A stretch of DNA of 57,586 nucleotides from Skermanella aerolata KACC 11604 (GCF_000936425.1 NZ_AVFK01000040.1:1-57586); one strand, 5' to 3'. Shown: positions 19,016 to 28,625, counted from the first letter of the stretch. Notes: generated from the letters alone by a model not told the origin. Program-made: numbers and translations.

Positions 19016-21661
19016 ATGTTGATTAACAAACGCCAAAGGAAGCAGGCGGTACTGCTTGCAACTACGTCGGTATTCGCGTTTACCGCGGTATTCTCGGGTG
19101 TCGGCAGCGCTTTCGCGGAAGTCAGATCGGTTACGGCGGTGGCCACGGTCCGGACGACGTCGAACATCGCCGCGTCGGACACCATCGTCGGCACCCCAAG
19201 CGCTCCCGTGGCGATCGAGCTGATCGGCGGCGGCACGGTCGAGAACAGGGGAACGATCCGCGGTCTGGCCAATGCTTCCGCAATCGTCGTCACCGGCGTT
19301 GCCTCCGCCGCGACGAAGATCGACAACTACGGTACGATCGAAGCCAGCAAGACGGCGGGCAACACTGCCCGTGACGTCGCTGCGATCTACCTGAACAGCC
19401 GCGCCGACATCATCAATCGCTCCACCGGCGCCATCAAGGGCACCGGCGGCGCCGACGGCATCATCGTGGCGACCGACGTAGCCAATGGCGATGCAGGCGG
19501 CTCGACGATCACCAACGAAAATGGCGGCGTGATCTCCTCCGACAGCGGTAATGCGATCTCGGTCTACGGATCGATGCGCAGCATCACCAACAGCGGCAAG
19601 ATCATCTCCGAGACCGGCACGGCGATCTATCTCGGCGCCAAGGGCGAGATCACCGACGGCATCACCAACACGTCGACCGGCTTGATCCAGGGCGGTCCCG
19701 CCGATGGATCGGGCAAGGCGATCGACGCGTCGCTCAGCTCGGCCAACCTGACGATCAACAACGCCGGCACCATCGTCGGCCAGATCCTGTTCGGCACGGG
19801 CACCGACACGCTGAACGTCACCGGCGGCAAGATCACCGGCAACGTCACCGGCGACTCGAAGGATATCGTCAACTTCAACCTCGGCTCGGGTTCGTTCACG
19901 ACAGCCGGCCAGTTCGTCGGCATCGGCACGATCAACGCCAACAGCGGCACGACGACGCTGGCCCAGGCCGTGACGGGGGCCTCCGCCTTCAACATCAAGT
20001 CCGGCGCCACGGTCAAGCAGTCCGCTTCGATCGCCGCGACGACGGTGACGAACGCGGGCACGCTGAACGTCGGTTCGTCCAAGCAGACGATCACCGGCAA
20101 CTACGTCCAGACCGGCACCCTCGCGCTGACGATCACCGATGCAGCCAACGGCTCGCTGTCGGTTTCCGGGACTGCCGACGTCAAGGGCCAGATCGCTCCC
20201 GATACCAAGACCTCGCGGACGCTCCCCGTCGCACCGGGCACATCCTTCACGGTGCTGGAGTCGGCCGGCACGCTTACCGCCACCGACGTCAAGCTGGACA
20301 ACACGAACACGCTTGAGAAGTTCGTCGTATCCAAGTCGGGCAACTTGCTGAACCTTACCCGTGAATTCGGTCTTGCTGCCGACGCTCCGGCCCAGCAGGC
20401 CATCAACGGCCTCAAGTCCGGCGCGATCTCTACCGGCGGCGATCCGTCCGTCGGCCAGTCCGTCGTCGCCTTGGAAAGGGCGCTCGGCACCCTGGTCGAC
20501 AGTGCGGGCGGCATTCAGGGTCGTATCAACACGGTCGGCGCGACGTCGTCTCTCGGCAGCATCCTGTCGATCCTCCAGGGTTCGACCACGACGATCAACG
20601 GCACGACGGTTACGCTGACGCAGGCTCAGGTCAACGACATCGTCAGCCAGTTCGTTCAGGAACTGACCCCGTCCTTCAGCATCTCGGCGACCAGCGCCGG
20701 GGTGACGAACTCCATCGGCGCCTCCTCGTCCTCCACCATCAGCAACCGTGTCGCTTCGCTGCGCGGCGCGGACAGCCAGACTGGTATGGCCGCCGGTGAC
20801 ATGGTCGGCCGTGGCATCGAGCTGTGGGCGCTGCCCTACCTGTCCACCTTCACGCAGGACCTGAAGGACGGCGTTTCGGGCTATAAGGCCGACAGCCGTG
20901 GCATCACGATCGGTGCGGATACGGTGGTTGCCGACAACCTTCGTGTCGGTCTGGCCGTCGGTTACGCCAACACCGATCTCGACGGGAAGAACGCTTCCCT
21001 CGGCGATACCTCGGAAATCGACAGCTATCAGGTCACTCTGTACGCCAGCTATAACCCGGCTCCCTGGTTCGTCGATGTCCAGCTGGGCTACGGCTTCAAC
21101 CAGAACGACCAGACCCGGAAGTTCAGCGTTGTCCAGGCTTCGAGCGGCTTCAGCTCGATCGAGAATCTGACGGCCGACTACGACTCGTCGTCGTATCGCG
21201 CTCGTATCAGCGGCGGGTTGACCAAGACCTTCAACGGCGTCGATCTGACCCCGAACCTGTTCATGCAGTACACCTACTCAGAGACGGACTCCTACAAGGA
21301 AAGCGGCTCGAACGGTGTCAACATGTCTGCCTCGGACACGACCTCGGTCCTGGGTGGTATCGGGTTGAAGATCGCCTACCCGGTCGCGGTCGAGGGTGGT
21401 CGCCTGATCCCGGAACTGCGCGTCGGCTACACGCGTGAGTTCAACGACGACGCTCCGACCACGCCGTTCAGCATGGTCAACCTTCCGGAACTGTCTTCGA
21501 CGATCCGTGGCGCCAAGCCGAGCCAGAACATCTACAATGTCGGTCTCGGCCTGACCTTCCTGTCGAACGACAAGCTGTCGATCTCGGGCAACTACGATTA
21601 CCAGGGCACCGACTCCAGCGACGGTCATGTCGGCTACCTGCGCGTCAAGTACAAGTTCTGA
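19016..21661 (+). CDS. Autotransporter (type V secretion) adhesin-like protein
   Basis: Classical autotransporter of 881 residues. A long signal peptide (MLINKRQRKQAVLLATTSVF, cleavage likely after GSAFA, residue about 38) precedes a passenger of about 560 residues. The passenger has repeated N-x-G-T-I type turns (ENRGTIRG, DNYGTIEAS, NNAGTIVG) typical of a right-handed beta-helix. The last 275 residues form the translocator: alternating hydrophobic strands starting near IELWALPYLSTF and ending in YLRVKYKF, with the terminal phenylalanine recognised by the Bam machinery. It has very few cysteines and no visible protease site in the passenger. It is followed by a strong intrinsic terminator, so it is probably monocistronic. 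Adhesion or biofilm formation is inferred from the class. Confidence 0.93.
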   Translation: MLINKRQRKQAVLLATTSVFAFTAVFSGVGSAFAEVRSVTAVATVRTTSNIAASDTIVGTPSAPVAIELIGGGTVENRGTIRGLANASAIVVTGVASAATKIDNYGTIEASKTAGNTARDVAAIYLNSRADIINRSTGAIKGTGGADGIIVATDVANGDAGGSTITNENGGVISSDSGNAISVYGSMRSITNSGKIISETGTAIYLGAKGEITDGITNTSTGLIQGGPADGSGKAIDASLSSANLTINNAGTIVGQILFGTGTDTLNVTGGKITGNVTGDSKDIVNFNLGSGSFTTAGQFVGIGTINANSGTTTLAQAVTGASAFNIKSGATVKQSASIAATTVTNAGTLNVGSSKQTITGNYVQTGTLALTITDAANGSLSVSGTADVKGQIAPDTKTSRTLPVAPGTSFTVLESAGTLTATDVKLDNTNTLEKFVVSKSGNLLNLTREFGLAADAPAQQAINGLKSGAISTGGDPSVGQSVVALERALGTLVDSAGGIQGRINTVGATSSLGSILSILQGSTTTINGTTVTLTQAQVNDIVSQFVQELTPSFSISATSAGVTNSIGASSSSTISNRVASLRGADSQTGMAAGDMVGRGIELWALPYLSTFTQDLKDGVSGYKADSRGITIGADTVVADNLRVGLAVGYANTDLDGKNASLGDTSEIDSYQVTLYASYNPAPWFVDVQLGYGFNQNDQTRKFSVVQASSGFSSIENLTADYDSSSYRARISGGLTKTFNGVDLTPNLFMQYTYSETDSYKESGSNGVNMSASDTTSVLGGIGLKIAYPVAVEGGRLIPELRVGYTREFNDDAPTTPFSMVNLPELSSTIRGAKPSQNIYNVGLGLTFLSNDKLSISGNYDYQGTDSSDGHVGYLRVKYKF

Positions 21662-21723
21662 TCCAGATCGGGTCCGGCCTCGGCCGATTTCCTGATCTCC
21701 AATCGTCAGGGCTGAAGAAGCGG

Positions 21724-21761
21724 GGGTTCCATCTTGCGGGATGGAGCCCTCGTTTCTTTTT
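21724..21761 (+). terminator. Rho-independent terminator after the autotransporter
   Basis: A 10-base stem GGGTTCCATC/GATGGAGCCC (one G-T wobble) with loop TTGCGG at 21724-21749 is followed by TCGTTTCTTTTT. It starts 62 bases after the autotransporter stop codon and has the form of a textbook intrinsic terminator. Confidence 0.9.
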
Positions 21762-21833
21762 GGATGAACCGATGCGGGGCAACCGGCGCATGCTGCCGGT
21801 ACGGAGGGGATAAACCGCAGAAAGGCCGAAAGC

Positions 21834-24281
21834 TTGGGATTACGCAGCCTCCTCCATCATCCGGTCATTCCGGCACTCTGTGGCGTTCTGCTGTTCTCCG
21901 CCGTAGCCCAGGCTGGCGAGCCGGCAGAGCGTTCAGCCTTGCGCCTCCGCCTGGAACGGGCGGCTGAGTCGAAGACGTTCGGTGCCGAGTCGCTGCATGT
22001 GGCGGCTAATCTGCTCACGACCGAAGCATTCGACGCTCCCGCCGATGTCATGCCGGATCTGTTTGAGCGGATGATGCATCCGGTCGAGACAGCCACCGGC
22101 GCCGCTGCACTAGCCGATGAGGTCGTCGGAAAACTGGAGCTGGCCGGCCTGCCGGAAAGTTTGCGGACAGGGAAACCGCCTTCCGGTCCGGTGCTGGCTC
22201 CCTCCGGACTGGAAAAGGTGCTGGCTGGTTACGCGGGGCGAACCGCCGACCTTCTCGCGAAGTTTCCGGAGGCGCCATCATGCTGCGATCCCGACGCCAT
22301 CCTTGACGATATCCGGACGGGAGGGCCGACCGAAGCGATACTGGGGGCAGCAGGGGGAGCGGAGACCGGCGCTGCCGCCCGGCTTCTTGCCCCCTCCTTC
22401 ATTTCCAATGCGCTCGCCCTGGCCGGTGACCTGTCGGCAATCCAAGCCGGGAACGCTGGGGAAAGAAGGTCTTTGACCACGCTCTGGGGAAGGATCCTGA
22501 TCGGATCGGCCGGTGACGATCATCATCCGATCGACAAGGATATCATCCTGATCCTCGATCCTGCCGGCAACGACACCTATGCCTTTTCCGGCCCTGTCGT
22601 GAACAGCCAGTTGACGATCCTGGACCTGAAGGGGAACGACCGTTACCTCGGCGCTTCGCTTGCGGTTCGGGCGCTGGTCGCCCTGATCGATCTCGACGGC
22701 GATGATATGCACGACGGAACCATCGGAGCGCAGGGAGCGGCGCTCGGCGGCGTGGCGCTGTTGCTCGACTGGTCGGGCAATGACCGGTATGCCGCACGAA
22801 CGTTCTCCCAGGCGGCAGCGGCGGAGGGAGTTGCCGTTCTGATCGATGGAGCGGGAGACGACAGCTTCGAGATAGACGAGCGCGGCCAAGCGTTCGGCCA
22901 GGTCGGCGGAACGGCGCTGTTGTGGGAGCTTGGCGGCAACGACCGGTATCGTGCCGGCGGGCCGGATGACACCCTTGGACGCGATGCGCGTCTCAGTCAG
23001 GCGCAGGGTATGGGCACCGGTTTGCGGGCCAGCCACGGCGGAGGGATCGGCGTCCTGCGCGACGACTCCGGGAACGACTCTTACGCGGTCGAGATGTTCG
23101 GCCAGGGGGCCGGCTATTTCCAGGGAATCGGCGTGCTGTCCGATGCGGCGGGTGACGACCGCTATGACGGCGTCCGTTATGTCCAGGGCGCCGGCGTGCA
23201 TGGCGCCATCGGGCTTTTGGCGGATGGCGGCGGCACCGACTCATATCTGGCCGTGCAGGGTGTCGGCCAGGGCATGGGGCTCGACATGGGTCTGGGTGCC
23301 CTGGAAGACGATGGCGGCGACGACGCCTACGAGGCTGGAAGTCTGGCGCAGGGGGCGGGCACCGCCAACGGCATGGGGTTCCTGCTGGACGGCGGCGGCT
23401 CCGACCGCTTCTCGCTCGGGTCGAACGGCTGGGGGCAGGACCATGCCGCGCGTGGCCTGCCCGGACCGTCCTTCCTGATCGGCGCGGACGACTCCGACAG
23501 GTTCACACGAGGAGGCGAGGCCGTTGCCGTAGATCCGGACCGGATCGACGGGCCGGCGGGTGGCGTGCCCTACCGGCGCGATCCGCCCGGCGACTATGCC
23601 TGTCCGGCTTTTGCATCGGCGCCGGTTCCTTCGGTCGATCCGGGCGACGTGCCGGACGACCTTACCGGACTGATCCGGCGAAGCGCACCGATGCACGGAC
23701 AGGGCGTCGAGGCCATGATCGCCCTGGAGTCCATCGGGCGCCTGCTGCCCGGCCATGTCCCGGAATTGCTTCGGGCGGTACCGGACCGTGACTTCGCGAC
23801 GGCCTTCTCGCTGCTTCAGGCGATCCGCTGCCATCTGCTTGCCGCTTCTGCCGAATACCGGTCCGCCGCCTGGGATGGCGTGCTGATGGACATGGCTGCA
23901 CGCCATCCCGCCAGCCAGCCCTGGCTGCACGCCCGTCTGATGGCGCTTTCGCGTCCATCCGGGTCTTCGATGCAGGATGGCAGGCTCCGCGACGGTATCG
24001 GGCGACTGACGTCGCATCCCTCCTGCGCCGCCCGGTCGGCGGCCTTGGAACTCGCCCGCGGCGCGGTCGAACCGGGCATTCCGCTGTCCGAGTGGCTGGA
24101 AGGGCCAGTCCGCGACGCTCTCGCCGACCCATGCCTGCGCCTGCCGGCCGAGGCGCTGCGGCTGCTCGACCGGATCGGCGATCCGGCTTCAACCGCGCGA
24201 TTCTCGGACCTGATCGGGCAGTTGCCCAAGTTTCTCTCCGATCCCGCAATCCGGGCCGGCATCCAGCCACCGCCGGGATGA
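21834..24281 (+). CDS. Secreted protein with about eleven G-N-D-x-Y repeats
   Basis: I do not recognise a named family. The 815-residue product starts at a TTG with AAAGG eight bases upstream and has a signal peptide ending in VAQA-GE. Residues about 245-530 contain eleven copies of a motif G-(N/D/S/T)-D-x-(Y/F) (for example AGNDTYAFSG, GGNDRYRAGG, AGDDRYDGVR, GGSDRFSLGS) at a mean spacing of about 28 residues, each preceded by a hydrophobic strand and a G-x-G turn. This pattern suggests a beta-solenoid with Asp-rich, possibly Ca2+-binding turns, but it is not the nine-residue RTX repeat. The last 200 residues are helical and HEAT-like. It follows the autotransporter on the same strand after a terminator and is convergent with the phosphatase-fold gene, 15 bases away. 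Confidence 0.8.
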   Translation: MGLRSLLHHPVIPALCGVLLFSAVAQAGEPAERSALRLRLERAAESKTFGAESLHVAANLLTTEAFDAPADVMPDLFERMMHPVETATGAAALADEVVGKLELAGLPESLRTGKPPSGPVLAPSGLEKVLAGYAGRTADLLAKFPEAPSCCDPDAILDDIRTGGPTEAILGAAGGAETGAAARLLAPSFISNALALAGDLSAIQAGNAGERRSLTTLWGRILIGSAGDDHHPIDKDIILILDPAGNDTYAFSGPVVNSQLTILDLKGNDRYLGASLAVRALVALIDLDGDDMHDGTIGAQGAALGGVALLLDWSGNDRYAARTFSQAAAAEGVAVLIDGAGDDSFEIDERGQAFGQVGGTALLWELGGNDRYRAGGPDDTLGRDARLSQAQGMGTGLRASHGGGIGVLRDDSGNDSYAVEMFGQGAGYFQGIGVLSDAAGDDRYDGVRYVQGAGVHGAIGLLADGGGTDSYLAVQGVGQGMGLDMGLGALEDDGGDDAYEAGSLAQGAGTANGMGFLLDGGGSDRFSLGSNGWGQDHAARGLPGPSFLIGADDSDRFTRGGEAVAVDPDRIDGPAGGVPYRRDPPGDYACPAFASAPVPSVDPGDVPDDLTGLIRRSAPMHGQGVEAMIALESIGRLLPGHVPELLRAVPDRDFATAFSLLQAIRCHLLAASAEYRSAAWDGVLMDMAARHPASQPWLHARLMALSRPSGSSMQDGRLRDGIGRLTSHPSCAARSAALELARGAVEPGIPLSEWLEGPVRDALADPCLRLPAEALRLLDRIGDPASTARFSDLIGQLPKFLSDPAIRAGIQPPPG

Positions 24282-24296
24282 GGACCGGCGCGGCAA

Positions 24297-25931
24297 TCAG
24301 GGGACCGGTGTCATGACCAGCCAGTCGCTCCAGCGGTCGTCGCGGCCAGCCGGGCCGACGCGGATCCGGACCTGTCCATAGGGCAGGATGTAGTTCTTCC
24401 AATAGGCCGGGTCCACCGGCCCCAGCTCCCTCGACGTACCGGTGGCCTCCAGCTCTCCCTTCAGGCTCAACATCCCGTCTCCGGCCTGATACTGGATGAC
24501 ATAGGCGGCTTCGGGCTTGCCGTCCCACGCCATTCGGAAGCCGTGGGCGACCGCGTCCAGCGTCACCGGACCGCTCGTGGCGGGAACGCGCCAGACCGGG
24601 ACTTCCACGTCGCCGTCATGGGCGGCCGCTTCAGGAAGCACGATCCTGCGGGACGCGAACGCGGTTTCCAGCGGCTGGGAAAGCCGCGCGACGATATCCG
24701 GATGCTGGCCGGCAAGGTCGTTCATCTCTCCCGGATCGGCCTGGAGGTCATAGAGCCTCCGGTCGGACACGGCACCGTCGAGGTGGAAGAGGTGGAGTTT
24801 CCACCGGCCGTCGACGATGGCGGTCCGGAACTCCCGGATGGCGTCCGGGTCGGGTTCCTGGAAGCCGGCCTTGCTGGTCAACCCCATCCATGAATATGCG
24901 GCGGCCGTGCCCGGGCTCAGCAGGTCGCGCCCTTCCAGCGGCATCCCGGGTTTCATGCCCAGCCGGCTCATCACCGTCGGCATGATGTCCCGGTGGTCGG
25001 TCGGCGCGTCGATGACCTGGCCGCCCTTCGTTGCGGAAGCGCCTTCCGGAACCCAGACGAAGAGCGGAATATGGACCAGTTCTTCATACAGGTGACCGTC
25101 ATGGGTGGTCGAGGCGTGACCGACATGGCCACGCTCCAGGTGCTCGTCCCCATGGTCGGCGGTCACCACGAGGATGGTGTTCTCCGACAGTCCGCTCGAT
25201 TGGAAGAAGCTCCAGAACTCTCCGAACCACGAGTCGAATTCCCGGTAGGTCGCCGTATGGAGCGCCGCCACGGCGGCGGCGTCGGTCGGTTCGAAGGCGA
25301 CCGTTCCACTCCGGATGGTCGGCTGGTTCATGACCGCCTCCATCCGCGCCAGTGCGGCCTTGTCTCCCGCCGGCAGCAGCGATTCCAGGTCGGGCATGGA
25401 TCCCGGCGGCGGCTTGTACGGCAGATGGGTGGCGAGATAGTGATACCAGAGCGCGAAGGGTGAGCGCGCGTCCCCTTGCAGCCGGAGCCAGGGAACCGGT
25501 TCTTCGCCCGGTTCGATCGCCAGTCCCAGCCCCCGGAAGGTATCGATCTGCATGAAACTCTGAAGCCCTCTCACCCGCCAGCCGGCATCGGACAAAGTTT
25601 CGAGGGGCGTCTTCCAGTCGGATGGGACCGATTGGCGCTGCGCATGGACCCCCTGTGCGAAGGAACCGGTACCCGTCAGCACCGAGATGACGTTGGGCGC
25701 CGTCCAGGCCGAGATGGTCCGGTGGCTGGAGAACCGCAGCCCCGAACGCGCCGCCGCCAGCAGGTTGGGCGTCACATCGGGCCTGATGAAATCGGCGCGA
25801 AAGCTTTCCACCGTAAGGACGATCAGGTTGAGCCGCTCCGGCTTTCCGTACCGCGTCCAGGTGACGTATCCCGCTCCGCCAAGCAGGAGCAGGGCGGCGG
25901 CGATGCTAGCGAAAAACCAGCGGCGTGACAT
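24297..25931 (-). CDS. Sulfatase/alkaline-phosphatase-superfamily enzyme with Thr at the nucleophile position
   Basis: Membrane-anchored enzyme of 544 residues: one N-terminal span (about residues 7-27) followed by a periplasmic sulfatase-fold domain. The metal-binding residues appear as E42 in LTVESFRAD, and D259/H260 in VTADHGDEH. The position normally occupied by the formylglycine cysteine of CxPxR is T77 in TAPNVISVLTG, and the following arginine is missing. The Glu-Thr-Asp-His set resembles lipoteichoic acid synthase and phosphoethanolamine transferases more than true sulfatases. I infer a phosphotransferase or phosphodiesterase acting on a glycan or lipid. The C-terminal 100 residues are beta-rich. 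Its start overlaps the end of the VanZ-like gene by 26 bases, so they form an operon. Confidence 0.82.
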   Translation of the reverse strand: MSRRWFFASIAAALLLLGGAGYVTWTRYGKPERLNLIVLTVESFRADFIRPDVTPNLLAAARSGLRFSSHRTISAWTAPNVISVLTGTGSFAQGVHAQRQSVPSDWKTPLETLSDAGWRVRGLQSFMQIDTFRGLGLAIEPGEEPVPWLRLQGDARSPFALWYHYLATHLPYKPPPGSMPDLESLLPAGDKAALARMEAVMNQPTIRSGTVAFEPTDAAAVAALHTATYREFDSWFGEFWSFFQSSGLSENTILVVTADHGDEHLERGHVGHASTTHDGHLYEELVHIPLFVWVPEGASATKGGQVIDAPTDHRDIMPTVMSRLGMKPGMPLEGRDLLSPGTAAAYSWMGLTSKAGFQEPDPDAIREFRTAIVDGRWKLHLFHLDGAVSDRRLYDLQADPGEMNDLAGQHPDIVARLSQPLETAFASRRIVLPEAAAHDGDVEVPVWRVPATSGPVTLDAVAHGFRMAWDGKPEAAYVIQYQAGDGMLSLKGELEATGTSRELGPVDPAYWKNYILPYGQVRIRVGPAGRDDRWSDWLVMTPVP

Positions 25932-26754
25932 GGGGGATCACCGGGTAAAGGATGAAGGGAAGGGTGATCCATACGATCACCCTGCAAAGGTGACGGATGC
26001 CGGAGCAGGATCTGCCGGCCCGAACCAGAACCATCAGGGCGACGCCGCCGGGCAGTATCGGTGCTCCGGTCCAGACCGGGGGCGGCACGTTCAGAAGTCC
26101 GCCCCAGTCGTATACCGCCAAGCCCAGGACCAGATAGGCCAGCGCCCCAAGTTGAAATGCCAGCGCGGCACCGATGACCGGGGGGAGGTGGAAGGGACCT
26201 GGAGCCCCGCGCCACAGACCCGATCCTGCGGCCATCAGCGCACCGGCGGCTCCGGCGGTGCCGTTGACGGCCATATCGCGCAAGCCGTAGGTGCGACTGG
26301 GGTGGAGACCTTGGAGCATCTCGTCGTGAATCCCGAAGATCAGGGTGATCACGACGGTTGCCGCCGTCAAAGCCGCGCCTCCCAAGTGGTCGGAAAGCGC
26401 CCGGCGCAGCACCAGAGCCAGCAGGAAATATTGCGGGACGTGGATGCGCTTCGCGGGATATTCAGGATCCGTGAGGGCCAGTCCCAGCAAGGCGAGCGCA
26501 AGTCCCGCGATCAGAAGAACGGGATTTATCCGGATATCACGCCGTCCGACGACAATCCATCCGCCCGCCAGGACCAGCGCCGATGCGAGTGCCGCGAAGG
26601 GGATCAGTGCCGCCCGTCCGGCACCGATCGACTCGACCAGAACAGCCCAGAGTTCGAAGGTATTGACGTACGCTACCACCAGCAGCGCCGCCAGCGGATA
26701 GAGCAGTCTTCCCGAGCGGGACCTTGGCTCCGGGGCTGGATCCCTGCCGGTCAT
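25906..26754 (-). CDS. VanZ-like integral membrane protein
   Basis: Predicted membrane protein of 282 residues with seven or eight hydrophobic spans. The central segment HDEMLQGLHPSRTYGLRDM followed by N-G-T-A-G matches the VanZ-like pattern D-E-x2-Q...R...D...N-x2-G. VanZ-like proteins are small membrane proteins, some linked to glycopeptide resistance and envelope stress, with no settled biochemical activity. The N-terminal tail is proline- and arginine-rich. It is the promoter-proximal gene of a two-gene operon with the Thr-type sulfatase-fold enzyme, whose start it overlaps, so the two probably act on the same envelope component. It is divergent from the methyltransferase at 26978 across an AT-rich 223-base gap. 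Confidence 0.78.
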   Translation of the reverse strand: MTGRDPAPEPRSRSGRLLYPLAALLVVAYVNTFELWAVLVESIGAGRAALIPFAALASALVLAGGWIVVGRRDIRINPVLLIAGLALALLGLALTDPEYPAKRIHVPQYFLLALVLRRALSDHLGGAALTAATVVITLIFGIHDEMLQGLHPSRTYGLRDMAVNGTAGAAGALMAAGSGLWRGAPGPFHLPPVIGAALAFQLGALAYLVLGLAVYDWGGLLNVPPPVWTGAPILPGGVALMVLVRAGRSCSGIRHLCRVIVWITLPFILYPVIPHVTPLVFR

Positions 26755-26977
26755 CTCAGGGAATCACAAGAATTTAACGGTTTATTCATAAACATAAAAG
26801 CCTTCTCAACCAAAGAACACGATAATGATTAAAGTCAAGAATGCGTCAACTCAACAAAAATGTTGGTGACGGTATTTGGGCAAGCGGTCATAAAAAAGAT
26901 ATGAGCTGAATTTCTCTGCATATCTGAATACTTAGGCATGGAATCATCGTGCCCGCAAAGGACCGGACGCCGCCTTC

Positions 26978-27697
26978 ATGTCGTATGCGGAACTTACATA
27001 CAGATCGCACAACCCCTTGAAACGTTTGGTTCAGGCCAATCGCTATCGAGCCATGCTCCGGCTGATCGATCCGAAAGCGCCGGTTTCGGTGCTCGACTAT
27101 GGCTGTGGCGACGGTTTCTTCCTGCGCCTCCTGCGTGCCAGGGGCGTATCGCCCGACCGGCTGGTCGGGTTCGAGCCTTTCGGTTCCATGGCCGCACAGT
27201 TCCCTACCGGTCCCGGCTGTCCGGACCTGATCGGCGACCCGGCCGGCCTGGAGAGATTGGCGGGAAGGCGTTTTTCCCATATCTTCTGCATGGAAGTGCT
27301 GGAGCACCTGGACGATGCCACGATCGAGGTCGCCCTTGACAGGATCGCCGCCCTGGCGTCTCCCGAGACAAGGATCGTCATGACTGTTCCCTGCGAACTA
27401 GGGCTGGCGGGGGCATTGAAATGCCTGTTCCGCAAGGCGCGCGGAACCGAGGATGTCGGTTGGCAGACCATCCGGTCCGTCCTGCTGGGTCATCCACCCG
27501 GCAGGCTGGTCAGCGATACGCCCGAAGGACCCTATATCTATTCCCATATAGGGTTCGACCAGCGCCGTCTGGCGACTCGGCTGGCCGGCCGGTTCCGGAT
27601 CGAGCGGACCGTCGGCGTGCCGTTCAGCAGGCTGCCTGCCGTGGTCAACAACGAAACGGCGTTTCTTTGCCGGTTGAGCCAGGACGTCAAATCATGA
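26978..27697 (+). CDS. Class I SAM-dependent methyltransferase
   Basis: Soluble methyltransferase of 239 residues. Motif I is VLDYGCGDGFFLRLL (about residues 38-52), and the post-I region HIFCMEVLEHLDD has the E-V-L-E-H signature of small-molecule and sugar methyltransferases. An arginine-rich C-terminal half contains a YSHIGFDQRRL segment. The ATG has only a weak AAAGGA site 16 bases upstream. It lies ten bases before the NAD-binding protein gene and is probably cotranscribed with it. The substrate is not evident; a glycan sugar or lipid headgroup is likely from the neighbours. Confidence 0.82.
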   Translation: MSYAELTYRSHNPLKRLVQANRYRAMLRLIDPKAPVSVLDYGCGDGFFLRLLRARGVSPDRLVGFEPFGSMAAQFPTGPGCPDLIGDPAGLERLAGRRFSHIFCMEVLEHLDDATIEVALDRIAALASPETRIVMTVPCELGLAGALKCLFRKARGTEDVGWQTIRSVLLGHPPGRLVSDTPEGPYIYSHIGFDQRRLATRLAGRFRIERTVGVPFSRLPAVVNNETAFLCRLSQDVKS

Positions 27698-27707
27698 ATG
27701 CCGAACC

Positions 27708-28625
27708 ATGAATGGTCCGATGCCACCGGACAGCCCGCCCCTCGACCCCGCGCCCGTGCTGGTGCTGGGAGCAAGCAGCCTGGTCGGTCCTTTCCTGGTC
27801 GAGCGGCTGACGGATGCCGGCCGGACCGGCATATGTACCGGCCGCCGCTCCGACTCCGGCGAAATCCGGTTGCCTCCCGCGTTCACGTGGCGTCGCCTCG
27901 ACGTCACGGACCCTGCCGACTGGGCGGTTGAACCGGGGACGGCGGTGCTGTCGCTCCTGCCGCTCTGGCTTCTGCCGGCGCTGCTGCCACGCCTGTCATG
28001 CGCCGGACAGATCGTCGCATTGGGATCGACCAGCGTGCTCGCGAAATCGGACAGCGCCGATCCGGCGGAACGGGATCTGGCGCGCCGGCTGGGTGAGGCC
28101 GAGTCGGAGATCGTGACCTTCTGTGGCTCGGCCGGCCTGCGCTGGACGATCCTGAGACCGACGCTGATCCATGATGGCCGCCGCGACGCCAATGTGACGG
28201 CCATCGCAAGGGTCATCAGGCGCTTCGGTTTCTTCCCCGTGGGGGCTCCGGCTTCGGGTCTGCGTCAGCCGATCCATGCCGACGACGTTGCGGCCGCCAT
28301 GCTGGCCGCACTCGACAACGATCGGGCAAGCGGAAAATCGATCAATCTTCCGGGTAGCGAAACGCTTACATACAGGGAGATGGTCCGGCGCGTCTTCGTC
28401 GCCCTCGACCGTCCCGTACGGATCGTGCCCCTTCCTGTTTCCCTGCTTGCGGCGGGGATCGGGCTGGTCCGGAGAGTGACCGGGGTCGAGTATAGCCCCG
28501 CTCTGTTCGCGCGGATGAACCAGGACCTGTCGTTCGACGACAGCGAAGCCGTCCGGTGCCTGGGCTATGCGGCGCGGCCCTTCCGTCCGTCTTTCCCGCC
28601 GCTTCGATCGGTGCCAATGGATTGA
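27708..28625 (+). CDS. NAD(P)-binding epimerase-like protein
   Basis: Atypical short-chain dehydrogenase of 305 residues. The Rossmann loop is VLGASSLVGPFLVERL near residue 20. The middle contains RWTILRPTLIHDGRRD and a later IHADDVAAAMLAALD stretch, both usual in the NmrA/epimerase-like group. I do not see the catalytic Y-x3-K pair, so it may not be a classical epimerase. The C-terminus is basic and ends in SLPPLR-like sequence. It follows the methyltransferase by ten bases. Its last 61 bases overlap the end of the convergent GT2 gene. Confidence 0.75.
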   Translation: MNGPMPPDSPPLDPAPVLVLGASSLVGPFLVERLTDAGRTGICTGRRSDSGEIRLPPAFTWRRLDVTDPADWAVEPGTAVLSLLPLWLLPALLPRLSCAGQIVALGSTSVLAKSDSADPAERDLARRLGEAESEIVTFCGSAGLRWTILRPTLIHDGRRDANVTAIARVIRRFGFFPVGAPASGLRQPIHADDVAAAMLAALDNDRASGKSINLPGSETLTYREMVRRVFVALDRPVRIVPLPVSLLAAGIGLVRRVTGVEYSPALFARMNQDLSFDDSEAVRCLGYAARPFRPSFPPLRSVPMD

